Source: Cavia porcellus
Taxonomy: Eukaryota > Chordata > Mammalia > Rodentia > Caviidae
NCBI RefSeq assembly: GCF_034190915.1
Contig: NW_026947506.1
Coordinates: 30,571,248-30,635,247 of the forward strand
Direction: 5' to 3'
DNA: 64,000 bases
Part shown: positions 26,061 to 37,103 of the stretch, one piece after another
Numbering within the stretch: position 1 is the first letter of the stretch
Layout: each line of letters begins with the position of its first letter
Notes under the pieces: model-generated
The model's input: only the letters and a program-made list of their open reading frames with translations
Database searches by the model: none
What the model was told of the DNA's origin: nothing
Translations under genes and position numbers: made by a program

Positions 26061-26264
26061 TAAGGTAGGGGTCCTTACCTTACGCATGTCAACATTTAAA
26101 ACGCGCACAGCTTTTGCACTCTGACCTACACAAAGATACTGAAGGTGTGCCGGCCAGGATTGCAGCTCAGGGGAAAAGTCACCTGGAGATCAGGTCAGGC
26201 AACTGGGTGGCCCAGCACCTTCAAGGGTAAGGTCCATTATCTTTAGTCCTTTAGTTAAATAATA

Positions 26265-26495
26265 ATGTTGTCAGACTTAGGGAGGCACTCTTGTAACCCT
26301 AGCTCTTAGAAAAGCTGAGTCAGTAGGTCTGCAAATTCGAGCCCAGTCAGGACAAGTTAGTGAGATCCTGTGTCAAAATAAAAATCAATCAATAAACAGC
26401 AAATCAAAGGGCTAGGATTGGAGCTCAGCGATAGAGCACTTACTTGCTTAGTGTGTGTGAGGTCCTCAGTTCCATTCCCTTCACTGAAAAAAGGA
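26265..26495 (+). mobile_element. B1-ID composite SINE (B counterpart)
   Basis: Counterpart of 15,085-15,300: B1-like part, A-rich linker, then the ID part with 'ggattggagctcagcgatag' and 'gaggtcctcagttccattcc'. Confidence 0.78.
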
Positions 26496-28249
26496 TTAAT
26501 TCTGGGCTCGTTCTCCAATGGGATACAAGATTAAAAAAGACAGAAAAAAATAAAAAATAAAACCTAGTTTATGGTATGCAAGTGGTACTATAGTAGTAAA
26601 ATATCCTAAAGACTACACTTAGGCAAAAAAAGAAACTGAGGAATAATATTTAAGGCCATTCTGACTCAGGAATCAGTGGATTCTGGAAGAGGCAGCTGAG
26701 AAGCCAGAATCCCAGACAGGGATTCTGACAGGTCTGTGGTTCCAGAGACTTGCAATTAATGTCCCATTTATGAGGAGGGATTGGGTAGCTGTAGAGTAGG
26801 GAGTATTTAGAAGCAGTAGTATACTACCCTCTTTGGGCACATAATGAAATTCATCCGAACATCTGAAACTGCATTTTGGTGAGCAAGGAAGTATTACTGG
26901 TACTACTCCTCAGGCAAGAAAAAAAAAAAGGCAAATTCTAGAATGTGATATGGCTTGGTTCAAATTATAACTGCTGATGGATTACTTCCAGCATCCCAAA
27001 GAAATGAGTTGTGTACCTAAAAACACATTTTTTGTTGTTTGTCATTCTCTTTTGAGAAAAGTCTTTCGGTATTGTCCTGGCTCGCCTTTTAACCTAAGAT
27101 CCTCCTACATAATCAGCCTATTGAGTGCTGAAACTACAAAGATGTGCCACCACTCCTGGAATGAGAACAATGTCAAAAATCAGGAAAAATACCACATGGT
27201 TTTCTTGCACAGAGCATTGGTAAGCTACCCACTCTTACTGGAAACAGTGTGATGTCCTGCGTCTAGAAGGGCAGCTTCAGCCACTTATCAATGTGAATCC
27301 AAAGGTCAGGCTCTCAGTCAGTGCAGGGCCAGTGGCCCATGACCTTCCTTCATGGGCTGTCACCCTGCACAGCAGGAGGCCTGGCTTCATTCCTCAACCT
27401 GGGCCTCCTGATTTTCAATATGCAAGATATATTGAGACCTACTGTAGGGCAGCCTGCGTTATAGATTCAGGGAGTTACAGAGCCTTCTCTTGCTGTGTAC
27501 TGCCCACAGAACCCATCTCTTACATCAAGGCTATCCATGAAGCTTGGCTCTGTGCATTTGCCACCAGGGCTCTCACAGGTCAAGACATAGGCAGACTGTC
27601 TGCTGGAGTTATGGTCTAATCTGAAGGTGGGTCTTTAACCATCTACTCCCAAGCTCACTCACTCAGGAATCAGCATTCATTCCTGAGGGCAGTACACTGG
27701 GGCCTCCCAAGTCTGGACTGCTAGGTTATCAAGGACCTTTCCATAGAGCAGTTTAAAACATATCACATGGTGTCCTTTTCAGTGAGCAGGAAAAGGCACA
27801 TTCAGTACACATGTACAGCCTTTTTGAGCTCACCTCAAAAGTGACTTCCCTTTACTCCTCTGTGACCTATTCAGAAGATCAGCTCATCTAGGGCAAGGGG
27901 TCAGCAGGAGGTAGGCATACCCGGGGGCCACATGAGCAGCCCATGCCTGCAGGGGAGAAGCTGCCTTCTTGGGGTCCCAGGACACAAGGGAAATGTTCTG
28001 TCCTGTTCCGTCCACTGGGCATAAAAGGCTTCACTCTTGTGGCTGAGCTCTGAAGCTCAGGAGTTCACATCCTCTTCTCTGACACACACCTGTCCTGCCA
28101 GAGCACACAAAATGTTCGCCTCTGAACCAGGTGTGACTAGTATGATGTCATCAACATGGCGGGTCTCTGGATGTCAAGTCAGATGATATTCCTTTAGACA
28201 TTGCCCATACGGACATTGCTCACTTAAGAAATATAACAGCAAATAGGGG

Positions 28250-29290
28250 TCAACAGTAGACAAGGCAATAAATGTGACTCCCCCCTTCCATCGCTGCCCC
28301 TATACATGGCTTGCAATTCTCTTTCTTGATCAATAGTGACATGTCAGATGTCACAGAGTGTCTGATCTAACTGAACACATAATATGTGCATAGTGACTGT
28401 GGTGAGAGGCTCCTAATCAACTGGTGACAGACTTTGCATCAGTCACAGGGTCCACATGAGGCCCTATCCTTTCTGTGTCTGAAGTGCTCTAGATATTTTC
28501 CAGGGTATCTATGATATACGGGGTTTTTTTTTTTTTTTTTTTTTGCATACATTTTGACAGCGTGGTCAACCAGTTTTCGGGTCCTTCATTGTTTTTCATA
28601 ATTATAGATCTATTGAAAAAGCAAGTACTTTATTTTTCTGGACATACATAGCCCCTTTGCATTAGGTGCTAGGAGATCTAGTTCCCTACAATGTTATTTG
28701 GCTACTACTGTCAGTGAGTTTTGAAGGAAGGCAATGTTTTGGGCAACTTTTTTAGGCTGGCTTTCACATGAGGGTTAGGCTTAAAAATCAGTTTAAGACA
28801 GTGTAAGACTGAAGAGAAATATCTCGGTTTTTCATAACAATGCCCTAGTCCTTACTGAGGCTTGTCCAGTTATCCACAAATGTGGTTCACGTTCTAACAG
28901 AGACTTATCTTGAAGAGGAAGAAAAACAAAGAACTTTGGTCCCGAGGTTACCTTAGACTCTTTGTGGACTAAGAGTGTCAGAGCGTCTAGTGCTGATAAG
29001 CAGCTAGCCAGTGCTGTGCTACTCTGTCCAGAGACCCAACACGGAAGCTGGGGTTTTTCTTTTGTTTGTGTTTAGACCCCGATGTTGAGTTAGCACTCCT
29101 GTGGGTACTGCTTGTCTCTCAGCCACAAAGAGAGAAAAAGCCTTAGTTAGGCTGGGATTTCTAATGCAGGGACCTACACCAAGGACTCTTAAAGCCTTGA
29201 AAGAGTTTTGAATACCCGATGTAAATTTTAATGGTTCTGTTTCTGCCTTCAAGTTCTCTCATATAGTGGTGTATCTATAATTCCAAACAG
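28250..29290 (-). pseudogene. Endogenous retroviral pol fragment (class I)
   Basis: On the minus strand 29,252-29,019 reads an uninterrupted frame that includes LTKAFSLFVAERQAVPTGVL. Shortly after, in another frame, comes STALASCLSALDALTLLV. Both resemble the connection region between reverse transcriptase and RNase H of gammaretrovirus-like pol. The frame shifts and the fragment has no recognisable ends. It sits between partial module C and the paralogous segment starting near 29,285. The part from 28,250 to 28,700 is assigned only by continuity. Confidence 0.6.
28522..28543. repeat. Poly-T run
   Basis: About 22 consecutive T. It could be the reversed A tail of an unrecognised minus-strand retroelement. 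Confidence 0.9.
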
Positions 29291-29430
29291 CGTATCTATG
29301 CAGTAGAAGCCTGCCATTAACAAAAAAGCCCTCATTTGCTGTTAAGACTATGGGGGAGCCAGACAACAAATTGTCTCTGTTTACCTTGAGAATAACTGTC
29401 TTTGTGTTTCAGTTAAAACATATATCAGAT

Positions 29431-30538
29431 TGTATCTGAATCATAAGACTATTGGTTGGCCTTGACTGATCCTATTTGAAATCGGTATGCGTGTTAGAAT
29501 CAACCCTAAAAGTAGAGGAAACTACTCTGAGCATGACAAGATGTAAAGGATATCCATACTGGTATGAATCAGTAACAGCTCTCAAATACTACAATGCAGT
29601 CAAAGTTTAGTTTTTATAAAAATAGGTGATAGTATGTTTAACTATAATAAGCCAGTGTTGTGGACAAATCTATTGAAAATAACAAGAGAAAACATAGTAG
29701 CTACGGAAGATCATTTATATTATAGTTCTATATGTCTTATCCATTGCATGTTTTTCCAGGAAATTGTTTCGTTGTCTTGTTATGACTTGGTTTTCCCTAT
29801 AATACAGAGAGGATAGGAACAAATACTCTGAGGAAGAGACCTGAAAAACCTGAGGCTTATTTTGTAGCATTATAATATAAATTCTAGCAATCTATTGTTT
29901 GCTGATTAGAATGACATTGGACTGGTTTCTTCAGCTCAACTTCAGCATATGCAGAGATGGGGACGGCTATCACAAAGAGAATGAGAGATGCGATGGTAGT
30001 TGCTATTGTCTTCCCTAATTTAGAACTTGAGGACCTAAAAAGACATCATCATCCTGTAATGATTTGATTAGTTCTATAATATGCAATAAGTATATAAAGT
30101 GGGTGAAGTTAGGGACAACTATTTGTAAGAAGCTATAGACAGTTAGATAAGGAAGATCTCCAGTGGACTTGCTTTGAAATCTGTATTTCTTTAAATTGTT
30201 TTTTATTTTTTTTAAATGTTCTGTTCTATTTTGATATGGTTAACCTTACCCTCTTTGAGATGTAAAACAAATAGGTGGGACTGATAATCATATTACGGAG
30301 CTTTTGTTCGATCATAGAGCAGAATGGTTTGTAGGGTCACTTTTTTGAATGTCATTCTAAATACTTTAATTCTATAACCTGAACAGCCATTTCGAAGATG
30401 ACAATTTGTAACTTATCAACCGGCAATTTCTTACCTTTTGTTTGTCTGTAATTTTGTATTATTTCTACCCTTTTTTTTTATCTCCATGTATTTTTTTTCT
30501 TTTCGTTTCCTTTTCTTTAAATAAAAAATTAAAAAAAA
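29431..30538 (+). mobile_element. 5'-truncated L1 (3' end)
   Basis: The last part (30,340-30,530) matches the L1 3' UTR ('tctataacctgaacagcc', 'tcaaccggcaatttcttacc') and ends in an A-rich tail. It is flanked by 'aacatatatcagat' (29,417-29,430) and 'aacacatatcagat' (30,539-30,552), a 14-bp target duplication with one change. The paralogue at 52,577 has the site once and uninterrupted. The middle part is diverged, so it belongs to an older L1 subfamily. Confidence 0.82.
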
Positions 30539-30734
30539 AACACATATCAGATAAGTCATATTTTATTGAGAAATCTGGGCTTTCTGTTGGGACATCTTAG
30601 AAGACCATTTAGCTGCAAAACTGAGAGTCTTAATGGAGTTTTCTACCTTTAAATGCTGAAAATTATTTTACTCTTCCTTTGGTGTCTCAAGTGTCTTACG
30701 GAGATGAGATAAATAGGGGCCATTGTAATTTGAT

Positions 30735-30745
30735 AAAAATTGCAA
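30735..30745. repeat. Target-site duplication, left
   Basis: 'aaaaattgcaa' recurs at 32,884-32,894 on the other side of the truncated L1. The paralogous unoccupied site is near 52,765-52,778 ('taaacttgcaatacag'). Confidence 0.85.
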
Positions 30746-31440
30746 CCCACAAACTGGGAAAAAATCTTAGTGAACTGCCCTCAGACAAAGGACTTCTATC
30801 TAAAACATATAAAGAATGTAAAAAATCAGACCCCCAAAATTCAAATACCCAATCCATAAATGGGCATCTGAGATGAATACACAATTCTCAGATGAAGAAA
30901 TACAAATGGCAAATAAATACGTGAAAAAATGTTCATCATCATTACTCATTAGAGAAATGCAAATTAAAACCATGTTGCGATTTCATCTCACTCCTGAGAG
31001 AATGTCCAAGAGCAAGAAAACCAACAACAACAAATGCTGGAGAGGCTGTGGGAAAAAGGAACTCTCATGCACTGTTGGTGGGAGTGTAGACTGCTGCAAC
31101 CATTGTGGAAGTCAGTCTGGAGATTTGTCAGAAAGCTGGGACTGGAAGTCCCCTTTGTTCCAGCTATTCCACTTCTAGGCATATTCCCAGAAGAAGTGAA
31201 AGCATCACACCACAGTGATATATGTGCACCCATGTTTATTGCAGCACAATTTGTAATAGATTTTAGAAACAACGTAAGTGTCCATCCAATGAGGAATGGA
31301 TAAAAAAAAGTTGTGGTATTTTCATACAATGGAGAACTACTCAGCTAAAACAATGATCACATTGAGATATTTATAAATAAATGGATGCAGCTTGAGACTA
31401 TACTCATAAGTGAAATAAATCAAACTCACATGTATAAATA
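30746..31440 (+). pseudogene. L1 ORF2 C-terminal fragment
   Basis: It contains the C-terminal cysteine-rich part (KCWRGCGKK) of the L1 ORF2 protein. One G is missing near 31,050 compared with the full-length element (three G where that copy has four), which shifts the frame. The rest ([18 protein letters not shown]) continues in another frame. It cannot be functional because the endonuclease and reverse transcriptase parts are absent. Confidence 0.9.
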
Positions 31441-32883
31441 CTGAATAGTTTCCCTAGTGTAAGACATGATAGGAATACATTAAAAGTATGTGGTAATCAT
31501 AATTCCCAGTTACATTGGTTTGAAACCGTATAATGTTTCCACTCATTAATTGGAACGGTTTTAATCTGGGTTGTTCGATTTTATTGTCTGTGATAGTATA
31601 AATAGTTATTTTGAAGAAAACAAGACATTATAATAGCTAGTGCTGATTTAATATCATCTTGTTTTGAAGTCCCATCAAGCTGTTGTTCATCTGTTTCCAT
31701 TGGTTTTAACATGTTGTGTCTTATTATATTTAAATATATGTGATAGTATAAACAAAATTTTTATAGGCAAAGAGATAATATAGAAACCGTTGTTCCTTTT
31801 CTGTTAGCTGGTTGTAAATACTCTGTAATACTTTCCTTCTCTTGAACGGTTTCACACTATCTTGATATGCTTGATGTTATCGTATACGAAGTTATATTCA
31901 AATATTTCAAGGAAAGAGACACTATGGTAAGACACTATTATGTCAGGTTATCTGGTGGGGAAACACTACAATGCTTATATTGTTCTGTTTTGACCTGTGA
32001 GGTTCTGTTGTTATGTCCTCTTTTATCTCAATCTCATCCTTTTTTCCTTTTTTTTTTAAAAAAAATTAATTTTTCTTAGTATTTTTTAATTAAGGGAAAA
32101 ATAAATTTTAAAAATTGTGGAATATATTATAGTAACTTTTTTGTTTTCCTGCTTACCTATTTGAATCCCTGTATTGCTCTCCCGATCTTGTTTTGACTGA
32201 TTTTACCCTATTCTGTGTTGTTTGATAGTATCAAGTTTGAGGGTATAGGCAACCACTTTGAAGGCAATAAGATTTACTATGATGTCCATTATGGTTGACT
32301 ATTATCTTCTTTTGCAGTCCTGTATGTCTCCAATGCCTAACTTTTATTGGTTTTGTTCTGTACTGTTTTGTTCAATTCTATTATACTTGATGATATAGGC
32401 ACTCTTTTTCAGATAGCAAGAGGCATAATGGTAACCATTATTGATCACCTGATATTTTGTTTTTACATCATGTACTATGTCCATCCTTCTGTTCTGACTG
32501 TTTTGCTTTGTCACATTTGGTTTTTTTCTCTTCAAAAAAGTAATGAGAACTGTGGGAGTAATGAAACCCAAAATGTGTAATTGTTATTGTAAAAAAGAGA
32601 GGAAAAGAAAGTGATCTAAAGGATATAACTGCATGTATATTTAAGTGTGTAAGATAGAAAATCATATTACTAAGTTTTTGTTGGATCATTGAACAGAACT
32701 GTTTGCAATCTCACTGTTTGAAAGTCCAGTTTGTATGCTTTAATTTTGTAATTTTAACAACTGTTTCTAAGGTGACAATCTGTAATCTATTAACTAGTGA
32801 TTTCTTACTGTATATTTTTTCTTGATATTCTGTACTATTTGTAACCTTTCACTGTTTTGTTTCGTTTTGTTTCTCTTTAAATA
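30746..32883 (+). mobile_element. 5'-truncated L1 with end of ORF2 and 3' UTR
   Basis: It starts inside the last 250 codons of ORF2, matching about 40,208 of the full-length element, and runs through the 3' UTR to an A-rich end. It is flanked by an 11-bp direct duplication. The paralogous segment at 52,770 lacks it. It is more diverged than the 34,680 element, especially at 31,440-32,300. Confidence 0.9.
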
Positions 32884-32894
32884 AAAAATTGCAA
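32884..32894. repeat. Target-site duplication, right
   Basis: Right copy of 'aaaaattgcaa', directly after the A-rich tail of the L1 fragment. Confidence 0.85.
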
Positions 32895-33289
32895 TACAGA
32901 AATTTCTTAAGTGATTATGGTCTCTACATGCAGAGTTTTAAGGAAATGTTACAGACAAAAATAGAGATTTCTAATCTCATTTCAAAATAGAAAAGTATAT
33001 TGTCATTTTCTATCATACTTCACAAGGACCAGTCAAAAGGACAAGGGGGAGAAAAACACAAGGGAAAGTTGCTGTGATAACAAGACAGCCACAAGTGATA
33101 CAAGGAATTACAATCCTTTTCATACCACATAAAAAAATTAACTCAGTGTGCAACAAATATCCCCATGTAGGACCTAAAACTGTGAAACTCCTAGTAAAAG
33201 ATATAATGGTAAATCTTCACAACCCTGGCTTTGGCAAAGGGTCCTTAGAGTAGGTATAACAAAACAAGAACTTCACCAAAACTAAAAAC

Positions 33290-33365
33290 TATTTGAGCTG
33301 GAGATTAGTTCAGTGGTAGAGTGCTTGCCTGGCGTGGAATCCATCATCAGAACTACAAAAATAAT
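33290..33365 (+). mobile_element. ID-type SINE
   Basis: 'ttagttcagtggtagagtgc' followed by 'ttgcctggcgtgg' is a tRNA-derived ID element. The same insertion is in the paralogue at 53,165-53,235, so it predates that duplication. Confidence 0.85.
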
Positions 33366-34663
33366 TTCTTGTAAACTTTGCACATCAAACTTCAATATCA
33401 AGGTCATGAAAAATCATCTCTCAGAACAGGAGAAACATTTGAATATAATTTATCTGAGAAGGTTCTGGTACCCAGAATATAAAGGTGTGCTGCACCTCAA
33501 CAACTTCCTGGTAAAATTCATGGGCACACAGCAGATCCATAAATTAACAGAGGGGAAAGAGATAAGTTCACAATGTCGAGTCTTCCAAATGGACTTCCAA
33601 ATGGATGCACTGTCTTTTCTTGGTTTGCATCTACTTTGGGGTCCTTTGTAACTCTGGATGTTTTTCCAATACAGGTCTTGCAGTTGCTTCAAGTTTATTC
33701 CTAAGAGCCTTATGGCACAGGAAATGTGGTCTTCTCTTCCATTATCCACTTCTGAAGCCACTGAGCACTGCATTAGCTTCATATCCTCTTCTCATGTCAC
33801 ATTTTGTGATCAGTTTTCAAGTACACACATTTTACTATCTTAACAAAAAATGGCTCACTCCCTATTTTGTTGGACACTGTTACCGATGTCCTAGATACTA
33901 ACCTCTCACTTTTCTTTTTCCTCAATGTTAACATTCTCTAGATCTCCACTGCAGGCCGAACCCTACTATTTCCACCCCTTTGTCCATGTGTCAGTTCCTT
34001 AACACCACTTTGCTACAGTAGATCGCATTACCACAATGTTCAGTGAGTGGCAATGACACCTATGTTCCCCTTGAATCTCATTTCTCCAGAAATTGTGGTT
34101 CTACACATCCACTCAGTTCCCTGGCTTCTCCACACTGTCACCTAACAACCACCTTAATCTTGGCACCCCACGTAATAGCACTGTGAGAAGCTGGGCTCTG
34201 TCAAGAAGTGTTCTATCTCTCTTCACACCCACTAGTTAAAACAGGAGGGATCCTCTCCCCTGTCCAGCCACCAACTCCTCCAAGCTGCTGACCTCTTACC
34301 CAGTCACTCCAACAGCTCACAACACTCTCCTCATTTCTACCTGCTCTCTCAGATCATTTTTCCACCTCTTACAGAGACAGAATGGAGGCTGTAAAAATGG
34401 ATAAGATCATTGTAAGCTTCATTTTATTTTGGATTCTCCAGAGGGGAAAATGTTAGTGACTACCAACATTTCTCCCGATTTCTACAATTGCACCATGTGA
34501 TTCCTGCACACAATTGAGATTTGCTAAATATGAGCTGTTACCTGCATTAATAGATGAAGACATAGACTCATGGGCTGTATAAGACACTTATGACATTCAA
34601 ATTCAGTAGTCACATTAAACCATTCTCTACACAGAAAATCATTCTTTTGATTACATAACAAGT

Positions 34664-34679
34664 AATTTTATACATGACA
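34664..34679. repeat. 16-bp target-site duplication, left
   Basis: 'aattttatacatgaca' recurs at 41,991-42,006. Because the L1 A tail precedes the right copy, its first one or two A's are ambiguous. Confidence 0.9.
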
Positions 34680-34680
34680 G

Positions 34681-35715
34681 GAGCTGCGCGGATCCAGAGT
34701 GCCTGCAGAAGCCCCTTCCTTTGTCTGGAGGAGGAGGGATCCCGGGTTCCTGAGGCACCTCGGCCTGTGCCCAGCCGCACCTAGCCATCGGTGTGCAGAG
34801 GAGGAGCTGCGCGGATCCGGAGCACCTGCAGAAGCCCCTTCCTTTGTCTGGAGGAGGAGGGATCCCGGGTTCCTGAGGCACCTCGGCCTGTGCCCAGCCG
34901 CGCCTAGCCATCAGTGTGCAGAGGAGGAGCTGCGCGGATCCGGAGCGCCTGCAGAAGCCCCTTCCTTTGTCTGGAGGAGGAGGGATCCCGGGTTCCTGAG
35001 GCACCTCGGCCTGTGCCCGGCCGCGCCTAGCCATCGGTGTGCAGAGGAGGAGCTGCGCGGATCCGGAGTGCCTGCAGAAGCCCCTTCCTTTGTCTGGAGG
35101 AGGAGGGATCCCGGGTTCCTGAGGCACCTCGGCCTGTGCCCAGCCGTGCCTAGCCATCGGTGTGCAGAGGAGGAGCTGCGCGGATCCGGAGCGCCTGCAG
35201 AAGCCCCTTCCTTTGTCTGGAGGAGGAGGGATCCCGGGTTCCTGAGGCACCTCCGCCTGTGCCCGGCTGCGCCTAGCCATCGGTGTGCAGAGGAGGAGCT
35301 GCGCGGATCCGGAGTGCCTGCAGAAGCCCCTTCCTTTGTCTGGAGGAGGAGGGATCCCGGGTTCCTGAGGCACCTCGGCCTGTGCCCAGCCGCGCCTAGC
35401 CATCGGTGTGCAGAGGAGGAGCTGCGCGGATCCGGAGTGCCTGCAGAAGCCCCTTCCTTTGTCTGGAGGAGGAGGGATCCCGGGTTCCTGAGGCACCTCC
35501 GCCTGTGCCCGGCCGCGCCTAGCCATCGGTGTGCAGAGGAGGAGCTGCGCGGATCCGGAGCGCCTGCAGAAGCCCCTTCCTTTGTCTGGAGGAGGAGGGA
35601 TCCCAGGTTCCTGAGGCACCTCGGCCTGTGTCCAGCCGCGCATAGCCATCTGCGTGCAGAGGAGGAGCTGGGTGGATCCAGAGCGCCCGCAGGAGGCCCT
35701 TCCTTTGTCTGGAGG
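34681..35715 (+). promoter_or_regulatory. L1 promoter: tandem 123-bp monomers
   Basis: Eight complete units start at 34,681, 34,804, 34,927, 35,050, 35,173, 35,296, 35,419 and 35,542, and a diverged partial ninth starts at 35,665. Each starts 'gagctgcgcggatcc', contains 'ccccttcctttgtctgg' and the purine block 'ggaggaggaggg', and ends near 'gtgtgcagaggag'. Units are nearly identical and CpG-rich. By position and organisation this is the transcriptional promoter of the element, as tandem monomers are in mouse L1, but unit sequence and length differ from what I know of mouse types. Because 123 is divisible by three, long frames stay open on both strands. They are artefacts. Confidence 0.92.
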
Positions 35716-36031
35716 TCTGTGGATATCTCTGCAAGCAGGGAGGGATCACAGGCTCCTGAGGCACTGGGGTCTGTGGTGAGTACCCTAACCCGGCTGCGAT
35801 CCAAGAGCTGTGGATCTACCAAGGGGCAGGTGGGCGCACAGTGTCCCTGAGGCCCAGCTTGTCTGGAACCGCGGAGTACTGAACAAGCAGAGGAGGGCCA
35901 TTGGTTCTGCAGGGCCAATGGCCTGGGGTAGAGTGGTGCCAGAGGCTCAGTAGCTGCAAACATAGAAGGGGATTTTCAACAGATCCTGAGGAGGCTTTCA
36001 AATAACACTTGAAACACAGAAATATAGGAAA
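35716..36031 (+). other. L1 5' UTR between monomers and ORF1
   Basis: Unique, non-tandem GC-rich leader ('gatatctctgcaagcaggg' to 'aacacagaaatatagg'). It starts where monomer similarity ends and leads directly into the ORF1 start codon. Confidence 0.85.
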
Positions 36032-37084
36032 ATGACAAAACGAAAGACCAAATTACAACCTCAAACCTCCAGCCCATCTCAGGAAACCCTAGGAGAAATG
36101 TATTTAGAAGAAAATATATCCCATCCTCCTCATATATCAGACACAATAGCTACTGAAGTTGACAAGCAACTCCAGGAAGCTTTAAAGAAATTCAAACTCG
36201 AAATAATATCCCAGATAAAAGAAGAAATGATAAAAGAAATGAAAGAGTTTCTAAATATATCTAAAGAAAACACAGATAAAAAATTGGAGGAACTAAACAA
36301 AAAGATAGAATCCCTAGATGAGCAATATAAGAAACAAACAGAATACATAATGCAGATGCACAGAGATATACAGGAAATAAAAAACTCCACTGAAAGTTGT
36401 AAAAACCGCCTTAATGAAAGTGAAGATAGAATTTCAGACCTTGAAGACAGGATTGCAGCTAGTGAACAGGAAAGGAAAGATATTTTAAAAATAACAAGGA
36501 ATCAGGAAACAACAATTCAACAACTGCAAGATGATGCAAAGAAGAATAACATAAGAATGATAGGGATTAATGAAAAAGAAGGAGACAACATAAAGGATAT
36601 CAAGAGGATATTTAGAGAAGCAATAGCTGAAAACTTCCCAAGCATGAGATCAGAAACTGACATCAGGATCAGTGAAGCATATAGAACTCCAAATAGTCAT
36701 AACCAAAATAAAACTACACCCAGACATATAATAATCACCATCCCAGAAATCCAACACAAGAATAGATTATTAAAAGCTGTCAGAGAGAAAAGACAGATCA
36801 CTTATAAAGGAAAACCTATCAGAATCACAGCAGACTTCTCATCACAAACAATAAAGTCAAGAAGAGCATGGAGTGAAGTATTCCAGATCCTAAAGCAAAA
36901 TGATTTCCAACCTAGACTGATATATCCTGCAAAACTATCATTTAAAATAGATGGTGAAATACGATACTTCCATGACAAAGAACAGCTGAAGAACTTCATG
37001 AACACCAAACCAACCCTGCAAAAAATATTGAAAGACAGTTTAGGTACACAAAGGAAAAAACCACTAAGCAAAGCAAATAATTAA
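36032..37084 (+). CDS. L1 ORF1 protein (RNA-binding chaperone)
   Basis: Intact frame of 350 codons, a normal length for ORF1p. The family product is a trimeric nucleic-acid chaperone that coats L1 RNA and is required for retrotransposition. Here a lysine-rich N-terminus ([11 protein letters not shown]) precedes a long coiled coil of about residues 40-160, rich in Glu/Lys heptads ([34 protein letters not shown]). An RRM-like middle follows (about 165-260, with [14 protein letters not shown] and [11 protein letters not shown]), then a basic C-terminal domain ([18 protein letters not shown]). The ATG at 36,032 is the first in the frame. ORF2 starts 19 bases after the stop, the usual bicistronic L1 arrangement. 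It could in principle act in trans for other elements. Confidence 0.95.
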   Translation: MTKRKTKLQPQTSSPSQETLGEMYLEENISHPPHISDTIATEVDKQLQEALKKFKLEIISQIKEEMIKEMKEFLNISKENTDKKLEELNKKIESLDEQYKKQTEYIMQMHRDIQEIKNSTESCKNRLNESEDRISDLEDRIAASEQERKDILKITRNQETTIQQLQDDAKKNNIRMIGINEKEGDNIKDIKRIFREAIAENFPSMRSETDIRISEAYRTPNSHNQNKTTPRHIIITIPEIQHKNRLLKAVREKRQITYKGKPIRITADFSSQTIKSRRAWSEVFQILKQNDFQPRLIYPAKLSFKIDGEIRYFHDKEQLKNFMNTKPTLQKILKDSLGTQRKKPLSKANN

Positions 37085-37103
37085 ACAGAACAGAAAGATA
37101 AAG

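Larger units (their letters stand above)
17691..28200. repeat. Segmental modules B and partial C
   Basis: Copy B of the 8-kb module (17,691 to about 27,250) is longer than copy A because of insertions: an ID SINE (18,945), an L1 3' end (23,150) and an unassigned element (24,550). From about 27,250 to 28,200 the sequence again matches the 12,800-14,050 part of A ('ggttatcaaggacctttccat' near 27,724), so this is the start of a third, partial copy, C. It ends where an endogenous retroviral fragment begins. Confidence 0.75.
29285..34663. repeat. Paralogous segment, copy 1 (left part)
   Basis: Apart from its L1 insertions this matches 52,460-54,290. Landmarks: 'gagccagacaacaaattg' (29,356 and 52,515), 'gagttttaagg' (about 32,933 and 52,818) and 'ataacaagtaattttatac' (34,656 and 54,284). 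The stretch 33,555-34,390 has no clear counterpart in the other copy, and I see no gene or known repeat in it. Confidence 0.75.

Noticed and set aside
31876..31897. Vector or transgene contamination suggested by a loxP arm
   Set aside because: Only one arm is present, and the flanking sequence is L1 3' UTR that aligns continuously with the full-length L1.
33605..33901. Plus-strand open frame of 98 codons in a non-repeat stretch
   Set aside because: There is a competing open frame on the minus strand and no paralogue or domain. No evidence for a gene beyond chance.
34651..35963. Three open frames of 332-383 codons on both strands, looking like repeat-protein genes
   Set aside because: They lie entirely over the 123-bp L1 promoter monomers. 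The unit length is a multiple of three and lacks stops, which explains the openness in several frames.
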